DNA of 64,000 bases from Spirometra erinaceieuropaei (GCA_902702965.1 CACRXP010000046.1:831649-895648), one strand, 5' to 3'; positions 35,362-45,755 are shown, counted from the first letter of the stretch. Numbers and translations: made by a program. The notes: generated from the sequence alone by a model not told the origin.

Positions 35362-35664
35362 TACCTTCAGTCCTTGAGCACAAGTCAGCCTCGAAACAAA
35401 CTTAATCTTAGTGTACGTCACCGGTACTGCGCTCACCATGTTTTGGGACAGACGGTGGAGTCGCCGTTTGTAGCGGTCGAAACGTCGTAGCAGAATCCAA
35501 ATTGCATAGTATCACCTGGAAAACCCTTCAGTACTTTCTTCTGCACTGCGAATGACCAGAATCTTTCAAGTTTGATGACACTAATCGCTCACTTGAAGCC
35601 TAATCTTTTGTTGTTCCCAGGTTTGAGTTGCCACTTCGCAAACTAATTAGGGAACTAGAGAGGT

Positions 35665-36028
35665 TTTTTAATACCGAGTTATACTATTCTTTCGGGTATA
35701 AAATTGGAAGAAGACGTGATTTGCTACCGGATGAGCGAAAGAATGAATATTTGTATGCATGTTCTCCATGAAATATAATTGAATTTTAAAGGGCATCGAA
35801 AATCAATGACAAAAGTGCATGCTACCTACGTAGTCATTTTTTGCAGAGTATATTTCTTATATGCAGTCAGAAATAAGTTCATTCGAAAGAAGGCATCCTG
35901 ACGTTACTGGATCATTATACAATTATGCAGCATGATGACTAATATTGCAACCCTACTTAATTAATCTTTTAGAAACAAGAACGCATTTCAAAATTTTGGT
36001 TGACATTTCATGGGTTATCCCATGTAGG
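35665..36028. mobile_element. MITE M8, right-hand fragment
   Basis: Only the right arm is left, from TTTTTTAATACCGAGTTATA through GACATTTCATGGGTTATCCC. Confidence 0.6.
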
Positions 36029-36302
36029 TTCACGGTTCGAGTCGCCACTCCGTGAAAAACAGGTTGACTTTCTCAATTTTCCTCGGCTCCTCTACCTCAG
36101 GAACGAGAAAATTCTATTCGGCGTACGACAGTTACACCCAAGAGTTCAAAACATATCTATTTTCTAAAATTTTGTGTTATCATCTTACCATTAATTACTG
36201 TTTTTAGCGGTTTTCCCCTGCATACTAAAAACCGAAGTCGTTGAGGCTTAATTCTAAAAGAAGGCGAGGGCACGATTACTGGGAGGGTAGCTTTATTGGT
36301 CT

Positions 36303-36336
36303 TAGCTATCGAACTCGAACAGGAGTTCATTATTAG
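36303..36336 (-). ncRNA. Hammerhead-like motif H6, decayed
   Basis: On minus: CTAATAA, T, stem GAACTC/GAGTTC, GATA, GCTA. The stem is perfect but both core boxes are mutated. The flanks GTCT and AGAC still pair for 4 bp. Confidence 0.35.
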
Positions 36337-36571
36337 AGACTGTTAGAGTGCGGCAATATGTGAACCTTTATACCGTTGTGCCATAAGGGGGGATTACGTC
36401 CGTGGCCCACAATGGTCCCCCGGCGTGGTGACGGCGTTTGTACTTCGCGGCGATGTGAGCTGCGTGGGAGGGGTGCGTGATAAGTCGTAGGCAAATCAAT
36501 GTGTCTATTGGTAGAGTTGGTGTCTGACACCCACGCATCCAACAGTTCTCGGCCCCGTCTTGCTGCCGGCT

Positions 36572-36605
36572 CTGATGATGAACTCCTCTTCGAGTTCGAA
36601 AGCTA
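36572..36605 (+). ncRNA. Hammerhead-like motif H7
   Basis: CTGATGA, T, perfect 6-bp stem GAACTC/GAGTTC, GAAA, GCTA. The stem III palindrome is AGCT in place of ACGT. Helix I pairing is weak (2 bp). Confidence 0.45.
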
Positions 36606-37344
36606 AGACCAATAAAGCTACTGCCCCATTGATCGTGCCTTCGCCTGCTTCCGTTCAAGAACCTGGGAAGCGCATATTCTCTTCCACTCAAGAGTCTTCA
36701 TTTTGTCTGCGGCGGTTTGGTTTCAAAATCCTCCACCAGGCGTCGTCGAATTAAAGGTTCGGAAAAAGTCTCCCCAACTAAACGGACATACTGACACGGA
36801 GAAACTTTAGGAGGGCAAAGGTGACACGGCCCACAGAATCTGCTGGCCTTGAAATTTTGTATCCGCCTGCTCAACTGCAAACGGCCATTGTGTATTTTTT
36901 TCGAAATAAAACAGCCTAGGGCAGAATCAGTCGGGAGAATGCTGATCAGATCTTAAACTAAGTGTGCCACAGTGTGAGGGGGGGGGGACGGTTAGGCGAG
37001 TGAGTTGTGATTGTCGCGAAAACCCGTCAAACCACACTAGGCATGAGGAAGAATAGTCAGTTCTGTCGAGATTTATCTACATGTCCCGTTCGATTCCCCG
37101 GGGCTATTTACTCATTGAAGAGCCATTTCAAAAATAGGTAATCAGTACGTGTCATGGACAGATGTAAATAACTTTATTGGCTACTAACTGGTGAGAAATT
37201 TGACTACCTGCCCACGGGGTTTGAATCGGAGATGGGAAAGGCATGACGCAGTCAGTTCTTTAACCATCCGGGTCCTGTTAGGAGGACACTGAGTCCCCCA
37301 CTCCAGGTTGGCCATGCAACCTACAACAATCCATGAAATCTGAC

Positions 37345-37485
37345 AGAATCGGCGAAGTTCAACATGTGCTTGAATTAGTTTATAGTGGTGCAGACATTCG
37401 CGGCATCTATCGCACTCTCGCCTGCCTCACCGACCATGCCTCTTTGGAAAAACAAAGTCAAGAGGACAGGGGTAGACGTGTGCTT
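37345..37485 (-). repeat. Dispersed repeat B4
   Basis: Minus-strand copy: TTAGTTTATAGTGGTGCAGA and GCGGCATCTATCGCACTCTC on plus are the inverse of B1. Ends where PLE8 begins. Confidence 0.45.
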
Positions 37486-37490
37486 GGCAT

Positions 37491-39300
37491 ATGCGACGAG
37501 ATTTACTTAGTCGTTCGGAAGTAAGGACATTCCGTAGGAAGTTTAAGACGGGTCAAGTCAATGGGAGACAAGCAAAAGCCAGTGATACCGCGATGGCGCG
37601 CTTCTACGGCCTACCAAAGGCCCACAAGCAGGGGATGTCGCTACGCCCCATCGTGTCCTTAGGAGGTACTCCAATTTTTGGGCTGTCAAAGTGGCTGTAC
37701 CAGCGACCTTGTTTCCTTACCAAGGATTCGGAGTGAACAGTGAAGTCGGCTGAAGAGTTCTTGACGCGCATCAAACATCTCGAAGTGGAGGCAGATGAGG
37801 CGTTGGTGTCATTTGATGTGATCTCATTATTCACCTCCATTCCACCCGCGCTGGCTTTCTCCGGGAAAAGTATGATGAGACCGACCAACAGCTCAAACAA
37901 GCACACACCATCGAGCTACTAGAACTGTGTCTTAAGACCTTCTTTACATTCAACGGCCAAGTCTACGAGCAAAAGAAGGGGTCACCGATGGGCTCGCCTC
38001 TGTCTGGACTAATTGCCCAAGCAGTTTTGCAGAAACTCGAACAGCAGGTCTTCAGCTCGTACCCCCCGAAGTTCTGGGCCAGATACGTCGACGACACGTT
38101 CGTTGTAGTCAAGAGAAGCGATGTGAAGGCTTTCAAGGCATTGTTAAACTCTATCTTTCCCGACATTCAGTTTACTATGGAAGAGGAAGTCAAAAATCAG
38201 TTGCCCTTCCTGGACGCACAAGTTACGGGATTGACAGACGGGAAGATAAGAACAACGGTTAATCGTAAGACAACAAATACCAGGCGCATTATCCACTTCT
38301 AAAGCAACCACTCTGTTAGTCATAAACGCAGTTGTGTCAGAACTCTCTTAGAACGTGTTCAAACACACAGTAGCGACGACAGTGAGGGGAAGTCGGAGAT
38401 GAATTACCTACAGGCCCTTTTTAAAGCCAACGGCTACCCGAAGTCCTTTATACACAATTGCCTCAAAAAGCCTCATTTTGAGCGGTCGAGTGGAGAAAAG
38501 CCCAAGTTTTGGCTCTCAGTATCCTATGTGAAGAACGTATCAGAGGCGACGGCAAGAATCTTGAAACCTTTTGGGATTGGCGTGGCTCATAAACCAGAAT
38601 GCACCATCAGACAGCAAATCATGAAGCCCAAAGACCCGCTACCAACAATAGAACAGTCGGCGGTGGTCTACAGTCTGCCATGCCTAAATTGCAATGCGAG
38701 GTATGTTGGTGAAACGGGCAAACGCCTCGGTACAAGATTGCACGAACACCAAGTTGCAATCAACCGCAAGGACAAGCTGTCTTTGGTCTATGGCCACATA
38801 AGAGAACTGAACCACAATTTTGCCTTTGAGAAAGCGAGGGTAGTTGGTCGAGCCAATGAGAAGATGGCCAGATTGGTGCTCGAAAGTTGGTCCTCGGCTG
38901 GTTTAATCAACCGAGCTATAGATCTACATCCCGCCTACCAGGCCCTGCGTACCAGGCTCGGATCAGCCCGGACAGGACCAGATAAGCAAGCGAGCACGAG
39001 GGACCGAGAGTCAACGCTCAAGGAAAAGAGCGGAATTGGGGGCCAGAGGTCATGTGACCAAAGCCGAACACTGTCTCACCGATGCGCCCGCGAAGCTAAA
39101 TGTTGCTCACCTGAACATTAACGACTGATCAGTCCACCCGCTGACGTGGGAGGGGCCAAGGGGCATGTTGATTTGACCACATTTACGCCGACCCCAAAGG
39201 GAACGAAGATCACGCAGGCCTGTCAGCGGTCAGCCTCGGGGAGGTCTAAGCCAGTCAGCGGCAAACAGGCAGGTCAAAGTTCGTGCGTCGAGCACGGCTA
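37491..39300 (+). pseudogene. Longest Penelope-like element (PLE8): RT plus GIY-YIG, three breaks
   Basis: RT motifs in order: FYGLPKAHKQG and LRPIVS (37600-37660), SFDVISLFTSIP with the first catalytic Asp (about 37810), KGSPMGSPLSGLIAQ (about 37977), FWARYVDDTFVVV with YVDD (about 38068), then FTMEEEVKNQLPFLDA. The linker (LFKANGYPKSFI, then KPFGIGVAHKP) and GIY-YIG domain (SLPCLNCNARYVGETGKRLG, LHEHQVAIN) follow to the stop at 39119-39121. Breaks: TGA at 37734-37736, a frame shift between about 37850 and 37920, and TAA at 38300-38302. All catalytic residues that I can check are still present. The hammerhead-like motif H8 lies in the 3' tail. The element begins right after a B repeat. Confidence 0.85.
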
Positions 39301-39363
39301 TAATAGGAGGTATGCGGCAAGACTGAACAACTCAAGACCGGTAAGTGCAACAATTACGCTACT

Positions 39364-39397
39364 CTGATGATGGAAACAAGGAAGCTTCCGAAACGTC
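39364..39397 (+). ncRNA. Hammerhead-like motif H8 in the PLE8 tail
   Basis: CTGATGA, T, stem GGAA(AC)/(GC)TTCC with one mismatch, GAAA, CGTC. Core bases intact; no convincing helix I in the immediate flanks. Confidence 0.45.
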
Positions 39398-39478
39398 GGT
39401 TCGAATACATTATGGACCATGAATTCGCCCTCTCTTCTTCTTCGTCTTCTTCGGAAGCTGATGAACACGATAGGTATA

Positions 39479-39985
39479 TGCATGTAAAGCAGGCGTTTGA
39501 CACTCACTGTTGTGGTTAGGATCTCACTCGATCCCATTCTGTCCGCCCGCCAGCTTGCTACTGGCGACAACGAACGCTGTGTCATAGGGCACACACCACA
39601 TATAATGCATAGGCAGCTCGCTAAGAGTGCAACAAGCCAGACGCAGACGGCTTTTTCACGGTCGTTACCGATCATCAGTACGTCATAGGCCTTATAAAGT
39701 GAGGTATATAAGCATGTAAAGTGGGCGTTTGACACTCAATCTTGTGTTTAGGATCTCACTCGATCCCATTCTGTCCGTCCGCCAGCTTGCTACTGGCGCT
39801 GTGGTATGTGCTCTATGACACAGCTTTCGTTGTCGCCAGTAGCAAGCTCGCGGGCGGACAGCATGGGGTCGGGTGAGATGCTAACCACAACATTGAGGGT
39901 CAAATGCCCACTTTACCTCACTTTATAAGGCCTATGACGTACATATGATCGGTAACGACCGTGAAACTGCTGCCTGCGTCTGGCC
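39479..39985. repeat. Composite palindrome downstream of PLE8
   Basis: Left arm 39640-39798 and right arm 39833-39985 are inverted copies (GGCCTTATAAAGTGAGG facing CCTCACTTTATAAGGCC). A further direct copy of the outer unit (GTTTGACACTCACTGTTGTG, GATCCCATTCTGTCCG) is at 39479-39600. It may be a rearranged PLE terminus, but no diagnostic motif ties it to one. Confidence 0.5.
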
Positions 39986-40221
39986 TGTTCTTCGATCCCG
40001 GCGATTTTTTGGAACAACTGCCACTGCGTCCATATGTTTCCTTGGAAAAACGTATAGCAGAGAAACAAAGGCAACTTACGCCGATTCGCTTTCACAAAAA
40101 TGCAATTCCGAATTCTCCCCCCTCCCCATATATTACGTGGCTGGTGCTTCTATTAACAATTTGGTCACTAGATAAAGATCATTCAAAAGACCCAGCAGAT
40201 GGGTGGCATACTTGTTGAGGC

Positions 40222-40612
40222 AACGGTATAGAGAAGGACTCCACTTAACTGTCGGTAGACTGTGGATCGTGTCAAATGGGGCTTTTATCTTGACATGCAT
40301 TTTCAAGCTGTTGCAGAAATTACACTGCCAACAACGATTACTTTTCACGAACACGCGCCTTAACTCAAAATCCTTTATGTTGTGAAATTTACTATTTATT
40401 TCTTGTTTAATTACTACTTCCATTTCCGTTCTCGTACAGTAGCATAGGATAAGACTTTCGTTGTAAGTCCAGGCAATTTCTGTGTTCCCTGTCATTTTGT
40501 CAGCTTACTGTCTAGCGTGCTGCCCCACCCATAAAACTCCCTTTACCATAAATCACGTATGGCACGATCCACAGTCTACTGACAGTTCAGTGGCGTCCTT
40601 TTCTATACCGTT
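40222..40612. repeat. Small foldback repeat
   Basis: Arms of about 50 bp at 40222-40272 and 40562-40612 are inverted copies (CTGTGGATCGTG facing CACGATCCACAG; GGTATAGAGAAGGAC facing GTCCTTTTCTATACC), around about 290 bp of AT-rich single-copy DNA. Confidence 0.5.
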
Positions 40613-40934
40613 ACCTTTGTCGAAAACGTTTTGTTAATCAACCACCGCCCTCAGGGCAAGGTATTTGACTGGCTTGAGATCGTTTGAAGTTAAGCCCGAG
40701 CGTGTGGACGTATGAGGTCAATTTGTATGACGCATAGACGATGAATAAATGCAAGCTGCCAGAGTTACCTTTAACTAATCATGCTCAGGCGACGTGTAAC
40801 GCAGGTGCCTTTTGAAAAATACTTTAATTCCCAATAAAATCAGCCTTCAACAGTGGAGGCGAGCAATCCTATGCCAGGTGTACGTGTGAATATGGAAGAA
40901 GAAAATTGGTTGAGCACCGGGATTCGTGTTTATT

Positions 40935-41195
40935 TTCATATTGACCCAGCGGTTAAAAACTTGGCACCCTGGTGAAATTCTAAACCATGACAGCAACGGG
41001 AAGGGTTTAGTACAGCCAACGCTCTAGCCACATGAACCACAAGGTCCCAATGGGAGACGCGAGTTACCCGCCCAACCTACTGCAACGTCCGGAATCCACC
41101 GAATCTGATACAGTCAGTTTACTGCCCAAGCAGGATTCCCTGAGGAATCCACCTAGAATCCATCAGGTGATTACCAGGCTCACGTAATTCATAGA
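40935..41195 (-). repeat. tRNA-like repeat unit T6
   Basis: tRNA-like part near 40964-41047 (minus), strongly mutated. Body modules ACCTACTGCAACGTCCGGAA and GAATCCACCTAGAATCCATC match T1-T4. Confidence 0.55.
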
Positions 41196-41199
41196 TGTC

Positions 41200-41292
41200 T
41201 CGGCAGATTTTGAATAATTCACATTGAATTAATTGCGTTAAAATCGGAGCCTCAGTGGAATTCGAACCCACGACAGCAAGGGAAGGCAGAAG
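41200..41292 (-). repeat. tRNA-like repeat unit T7, truncated, in tandem with T6
   Basis: Holds the tail and T-arm side (B box on minus: GGTTCGAATTCC, a good match). Cut off after about 45 bp of the tRNA-like part. Same strand and spacing as the T1-T3 array. Confidence 0.55.
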
Positions 41293-42635
41293 TCCATCGC
41301 CGGAGACAAAAACAGTAAAATGACAGGCTACAGTTATAAAGGCATTTTCCAATCAACCACCAATGACACAGGTTTGGAAGTGGGCGCCCAGGACTCAGTG
41401 TGTCGGCGCCAGATCGATACATCGATTACCTGAGTTCTCATCTGAGGCACAGGTTTCGATCGCTTCTCAGTTTGTTCTGCTTTCTGCATGGGCAATTATT
41501 TTGGTGGCTGAGAAGTTAAATTCGTGATTTATTTGGGGAGTAACGCGTGATCATTCGTCGCCCCACCGCACAACCACCCCACATATATTCTTGCGTGCAC
41601 GATCTAAGCATGCGTCCAATCCGACTTGTGTAAATACAAGGACCGTTTGGCTATGGGGTAAGAAACTCTAGAACTGGCAACCTACTGGGACTTAGCCGAT
41701 ATTTGACTTTCACGACGTTACTGCGCATGATGGATTTGTTACAGTAAATACTTGTCTCCTGCAACAATTTAACTCCGACCTTCAAATCTTCGGTCGAATA
41801 GTCGAATGTCCTCGGTAAACTCTGAAATTTTGAAATACTTAAATGGAAGGATGGGAGACAGCCGCACTCAAAGTATGTGACTGGAATATAAAGCTGGTAG
41901 ACTGTATTAAACAGCACGATAACCTATTCTGAAGACGCAAAGATTTGCTTTCAACACTCAGAAAAGTCAAACAAATATACCGCCCCAAGTAGCCAATATT
42001 TTTAATTGCGTAAACAAAGTAGATCGGTACATGCCCCTCTAATGTGTCTAAGCATAATGTGGTTGGACCATTTAAGAGGTACAGGGGAAGAAAGGTGGTT
42101 TTAAGTTAAAACCTGTGATGAAGAGGCATCAATATTTGCCAGGGAATACCCTTGACAGTTACGAAAGCAGATTTGTCAGTGGTGCGATTTCTTATTGGAA
42201 TGTAAATCTCCAGGCTTTGTGAGATTGTTGTTTTTCGATACTGATTGACTGCACCGTGCAACCCTGGAAGTCATGGTCGACAATCAAATCAGAATAAGGG
42301 AGAAGGGAAAAGGTTGTCACTTTCAGGTCGCCTAGTGTGCATTTCTGAGGTTTTAGTCCTCCTCGACCAAAATGACTTACGAGTAGACAGACTGGCCTGG
42401 GCGGATTGCTCACTGGGCAAGTTATTTTGCCAAGTTTACTGCTCTCGTAGACGATAGCATAGGCAGAGTTGGAGGACGCCTAGGTCGCTGGCGAAACCGG
42501 GGCTTATGTTGACATCGTCCGTTTATGTTTGGGAGTTAATGAGACAGTGGCAGCGGCTGCTTTTGTAGGTTTGTGGGGCAATCTTAAGTAGTTTGAATGG
42601 CATTACCTACAGAGACAAGGGAGACTGGAATGGCC
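41293..42635. other. No gene recognised
   Basis: Single-copy, AT-rich DNA between T7 and R1, with short ORFs only. Confidence 0.4.
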
Positions 42636-42785
42636 ATTTCTGGCTTATTAGTCGTCGTCATCCAGTCATACCCAACCCCGAAGTGTGGAACATCCGAGGC
42701 TCGAACTCGCGACTTGTTAGAAGTCCACGCCTCCAACCACTGGGCCACGGGCCCGTTGTCCTGTGGATTTTCGATCGGGAATATA
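42636..42785 (-). repeat. tRNA-Arg-like SINE unit R1
   Basis: On minus: CGTGGCCCAGTGGTTGGAGG (A box), an anticodon-type hairpin around GACTTCTAACAAGTC, B box GAGTTCGAGCCTC, then ACTTCGGGGTTGGGTATGAC. Preceded by TTCCCGATCGAAAATCCACA. Confidence 0.6.
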
Positions 42786-42794
42786 CATTCCATT

Positions 42795-42930
42795 CCATTC
42801 CAGCGCCATTCGGCCTAAATCATGCGCCGCTGTGCGGCTGCTGGTTGGGCTCGAGATAGAGCCCGTAGGCACAAAGTAACGATTGATTTCCCCATGAACA
42901 ATCGGTGAGCGCCCCTCTACGTTCTATATT
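42795..42930. repeat. Repeat D1
   Basis: Shares CTGTGCGGCTGCTGGTTGGG, CTCGAGA and AATCGGTGAGCGCCCC with 53862-53985. Lies between R1 and R2. Confidence 0.5.
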
Positions 42931-43062
42931 CCCGATCAAAAAACCGATAGGACAACGGGCTCGTGGCCCAGTTGTTAGAAGCATGGACTTCTAACTAACA
43001 GGTTGCGAATTCGAGCCTCGGGTGTTCAACACTTCGGGGCTGGGTATGACTGGCTGACGAAG
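42931..43062 (+). repeat. tRNA-Arg-like SINE unit R2
   Basis: Plus-strand copy with CGTGGCCCAGTTGTTAGAAG, GGACTTCTAACTAACAGG and B box GAATTCGAGCCTC. Facing R1 across about 145 bp that holds repeat D1. Confidence 0.6.
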
Positions 43063-43309
43063 TAGTTTTCAATTGGCGTGTGTTGCATTTACTGAGGGGT
43101 GGTGTTCAGGTGGCTCGTGTTACATTCAGGTAGCGCGCAGGCAGCTGCGACTCGGTGCTTGCGAGTTAAGATTGGTCGAGTGGCTACAGGTCAATGCGCT
43201 CTAGCGGTTGAAGACGCTGAGATTGCCACGTGATGACAGTTCGACCGTCGATTCGGACGATGACCATCGTGTTGTAATAGGTTAGTTGCAGGAGGCACGG
43301 TGACTTACA

Positions 43310-43445
43310 CGTGAGTTAGTTTATAGTGACAGTAGACTTGCGCAGCATCTACCACACTCTCCCTTCCTCACTCTCCACCTGGACCTGATGTCAGGACAGA
43401 GTCAAGAAGACCGGAGGCAAGGGAGGCCGCAGTTGGCTGGCACGA
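43310..43445 (-). repeat. Dispersed repeat B5
   Basis: Plus strand reads AGTTTATAGTGACAGTAGAC and CGCAGCATCTACCACACTCT, the inverse of the B1 3' module. Confidence 0.5.
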
Positions 43446-43811
43446 CCGGACCCGCACTCAGGCATGCCACCACACCCCTTGGTCCACTACAACATACACT
43501 TGACAAACAACGTCACCCCAACAGCGGTCAAAAGGACGAGGATGATGACTAGGCAGCCATGTTCGCCACCTGTGTACCCAAAGGGATCGCATGCGTACAT
43601 ACTGGCAGGGAACCAGGTGTCAGGGAACTGCCAGCGGGGGCTGCGAGGGCCACGGTTAGCTTTCAGGCCCGTATTCGTTTCCCAGTCAATCGAAATATTG
43701 AACAGTATTGTTAGCTTCAAGCCGAATGTGCATATGCGGAAGTTATATGAACATGCGGAAATCATGCAAGCAATGACCATGTAAAAGTAGAATTTAAAAC
43801 AAGCATGTAAA

Positions 43812-43860
43812 GCAGAATTTATTGGGGCCAATAAATTTCGTGACGGCTTTTCAACTGCAG
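43812..43860 (-). ncRNA. Hammerhead relic H9 in the P1 left arm
   Basis: On minus: helix I GCAG/CTGC, core TTGAAAA (C3 and G8 changed), stem II GCCGTCAC with only a weak closing pair, GAAA, then a 9-bp stem III (ATTTATTGG/CCAATAAAT). Almost identical to H10. Core changes predict no cleavage. Confidence 0.35.
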
Positions 43861-44091
43861 CCCGTCTCTGCATAACATAGGTAACGAATGAAAGCGCACA
43901 GCAGTATTAATTTGTACAGAATGGCAGTGCATAAGAGCAAGGTCAAAGTTCAAGGCAATCAATAATCAGATAAGACGTCCACATGAGCATCAAAAAGGAA
44001 AAAAGGAGGCGAAATGTTAACAACAAATTACAGTCAGGGGAAAATAGAGGCGTGAGATTACCAGGGCAATTGCAGATTGATCACGTTGCAC

Positions 44092-44509
44092 TATAGAAAG
44101 AACGTACAACGCAGCAGAGCTTATCTTCATCAGTTTCACAAAAAGCCTTCCACTTAACCGGGCAAAGGATGCCTTGCCAATGCACGCCACCCCCAATTGT
44201 GTGTATGAATTCACATGCACTTGCGGATGCAAGTACATTGGGCGAACGCAAAGGCAATTGGCAACCAGGGCCGCTGAGCATTTGCCTAACTGGCTTTTCA
44301 AACAGGAAAACAGAACCCCCCGTTCGTCTATAACGAAACGCCTGTTAGATAGCGGTCATGTTGTCGACCCTAAAGCATCCTTTCGAGTACTTGTCCGAGC
44401 ACATACAACTCGAACCTTGCGTTATTTGGAGGCAGCCTACATACGGAGGGAGAAACCAGACCTGTGCAAGCAGTTAGATCACGTGATCAATCTGCAATTG
44501 CCCTGGTAA
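44092..44509 (+). pseudogene. P1 GIY-YIG coding fragment
   Basis: Open from about 44092 (ERTYNAAEL, no own start codon) to a TAA at 44507-44509. GIY-YIG core: YEFTCTCGCKYIGRTQRQL, AAEHLPNWLFKQ, then SSITKRLLDSGHVVDP, and C-terminal YLEAAYIRREKPDLCKQLDH. The catalytic Tyr, Arg and the downstream Glu-His region look intact, but there is no RT. The 5' truncation point coincides with the end of the inverted left arm. Confidence 0.75.
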
Positions 44510-44708
44510 TCTCACGCCTCTATTTTCCCCTGACTGTGATTTGTTATTAACATTTCGCCTCCTTTTTTCCTTTTTGATGCTTATGTGGATGTCTTATCTG
44601 ATTATTGATTGCCTTGAACTTTGGCCTTCCTCTTATGCACTGCCATTCTGTACAAATTCATACTGCTGTGCGCTTTCATTCGTTACCTATGTTATGCAGA
44701 GACGGGCT

Positions 44709-44755
44709 GCAGTTGAAAAGCCGTCACGAAATTTATTGGCCCCAATAAATTCTGC
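44709..44755 (+). ncRNA. Hammerhead relic H10 in the P1 right arm
   Basis: Same structure as H9 on the plus strand: GCAG/CTGC helix I, TTGAAAA, GAAA at 44728-44731, stem III 44731-44750. Probably inactive. Confidence 0.35.
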
Positions 44756-44837
44756 TGTACATGCTTGTTTTCAATTCATACCCGGGAAAAAATGCTTCAA
44801 ATAAAAGTAGAATAATGGTACAGTATAACATAAGAGG

Positions 44838-44884
44838 GCAGGATTCATTGGTACCAAAAAATTTCGCAACGGCTCCTCATCTGC
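44838..44884 (-). ncRNA. Hammerhead motif H11 in the P2 left arm, C3 lost
   Basis: On minus: helix I GCAG/CTGC, core ATGAGGA (first C replaced by A), stem II GC(CGTT)GC, GAAA, stem III of 9 positions with one mismatch and one wobble, then C before helix I. One essential base is changed. Confidence 0.45.
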
Positions 44885-45081
44885 CTCCTGTCGCTTCATA
44901 AGAGAGATAACGAGGGAGAAGAATACAACAAATTTGAATTCGTGCAGAAAATCAATGCAGAAACAGCAAGGTCAGGGTTTTGGTTAAAGCTGGCTAATCA
45001 ATAAAGTTAGCAACTCAAACACGTATACCAAGAAAGTGAAGAAGGGGGGAACGTTAAAGAGCAAAAAGGGGCAGGAAAGAG

Positions 45082-45755
45082 GGAAACGTAACTTGGTATA
45101 CGCTCTTTTCCAAAGGGCTAGGAACACTTGCTCCAATGACACACTGGATGCAGAATTTTCACGTCTCAAAGAAGCTCTACTTAAGCGAGGATATCAAGCC
45201 CGGTTCATCCACAAATACAGCAACTCTACACGGCCAAAACTGACACAGCATTCAGCTCCGAAAAAAACCGCCTTTATATCTTTGCCCTTTAAGGGCGACA
45301 ATATTTTAAGTAATATCAAACGACGGCTACGTTCCGCCATTGAAAGGACATACAATGCAGCCGAACTAGTATTATGCAGTCCTACTAAGCCACTTCCGAT
45401 TCCATGGGCAAAGGATGCCTTGCCAATGCACGCCACTTCAAATTGTGTTTATGAATTCACATGCATTTGCGGATGCAAGTTCATTGGGCACACGCAAAGG
45501 CAGTTGGCAGCCAGGTCTATTGAGCACCTGCCCAGATGGCTCTTAAGACAAGAAAATAAAATCCCGCGTTGTTCGATTACGAAACACCTACTTGGTAGTG
45601 GTCACTCCGTCGATCCAAAAACTTGCTTCCGGGTACTTGTTCGGACACGAACAACTCGGACAGTGCGTTACCTGGAGGCGGCCTATATACGGCGAGTGAA
45701 AACAGATCTTTGTAAACAATTGGAACATGTGGTTAACCTAACATTGCCATGGTAG
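45082..45755 (+). pseudogene. P2 linker and GIY-YIG coding segment
   Basis: PLE-derived coding starts at about RNLVYALFQRARNTCS. The open frame extends upstream to 45036 through the inverted left arm, without an ATG, so that part is not native. Next come ISLPFKGDNILSNIKRRL and the GIY-YIG core YEFTCICGCKFIGHTQRQL, in which the usual Gly-Arg after the Ile is Gly-His. HLPRWLLRQENK and YLEAAYIRRVKTDLCKQLEH follow, then a stop at 45753-45755. RT is absent. The Arg to His change at a conserved catalytic position suggests an inactive nuclease. Confidence 0.75.

Larger units (their letters stand above)
36273..36642. mobile_element. Palindromic PLE terminus with H6 and H7 and a GIY-YIG C-terminal remnant
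   Basis: Left arm (36273-36340, minus) and right arm (36565-36642, plus) are inverted copies containing AAGACCAATAAAGCTAC. Between them, on minus, about 30 codons match the C-terminal end of PLE proteins (AWVSDTNSTNRHIDLPTTY, like PLE4's NRHINLPPPY). No RT is left. Confidence 0.5.
43801..44775. mobile_element. Palindromic PLE copy P1
   Basis: A left arm (43801-44088) and a right arm (44478-44775) of about 290 bp are inverted copies of the PLE 3' region, including the last codons of the protein. Between them is a 5'-truncated coding segment. Each arm carries a hammerhead-like sequence near its outer end (H9, H10). The arrangement matches the inverted long terminal repeats known from some Penelope elements. 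Confidence 0.7.

Noticed and set aside
37195..37290. tRNA-like remnant on minus (B-box-like CGATTCAAACCCC)
   Set aside because: One B-box-like match with a poor A box and no second copy; too weak to list.
42692..43021. Functional tRNA-Arg genes at R1 and R2
   Set aside because: Body similarity is clear, but acceptor stems do not close and both carry the same long flanks, as SINEs do.
43812..44755. H9 and H10 as active ribozymes
   Set aside because: Helices I and III are good, but the core reads TTGAAAA, with two essential bases changed.
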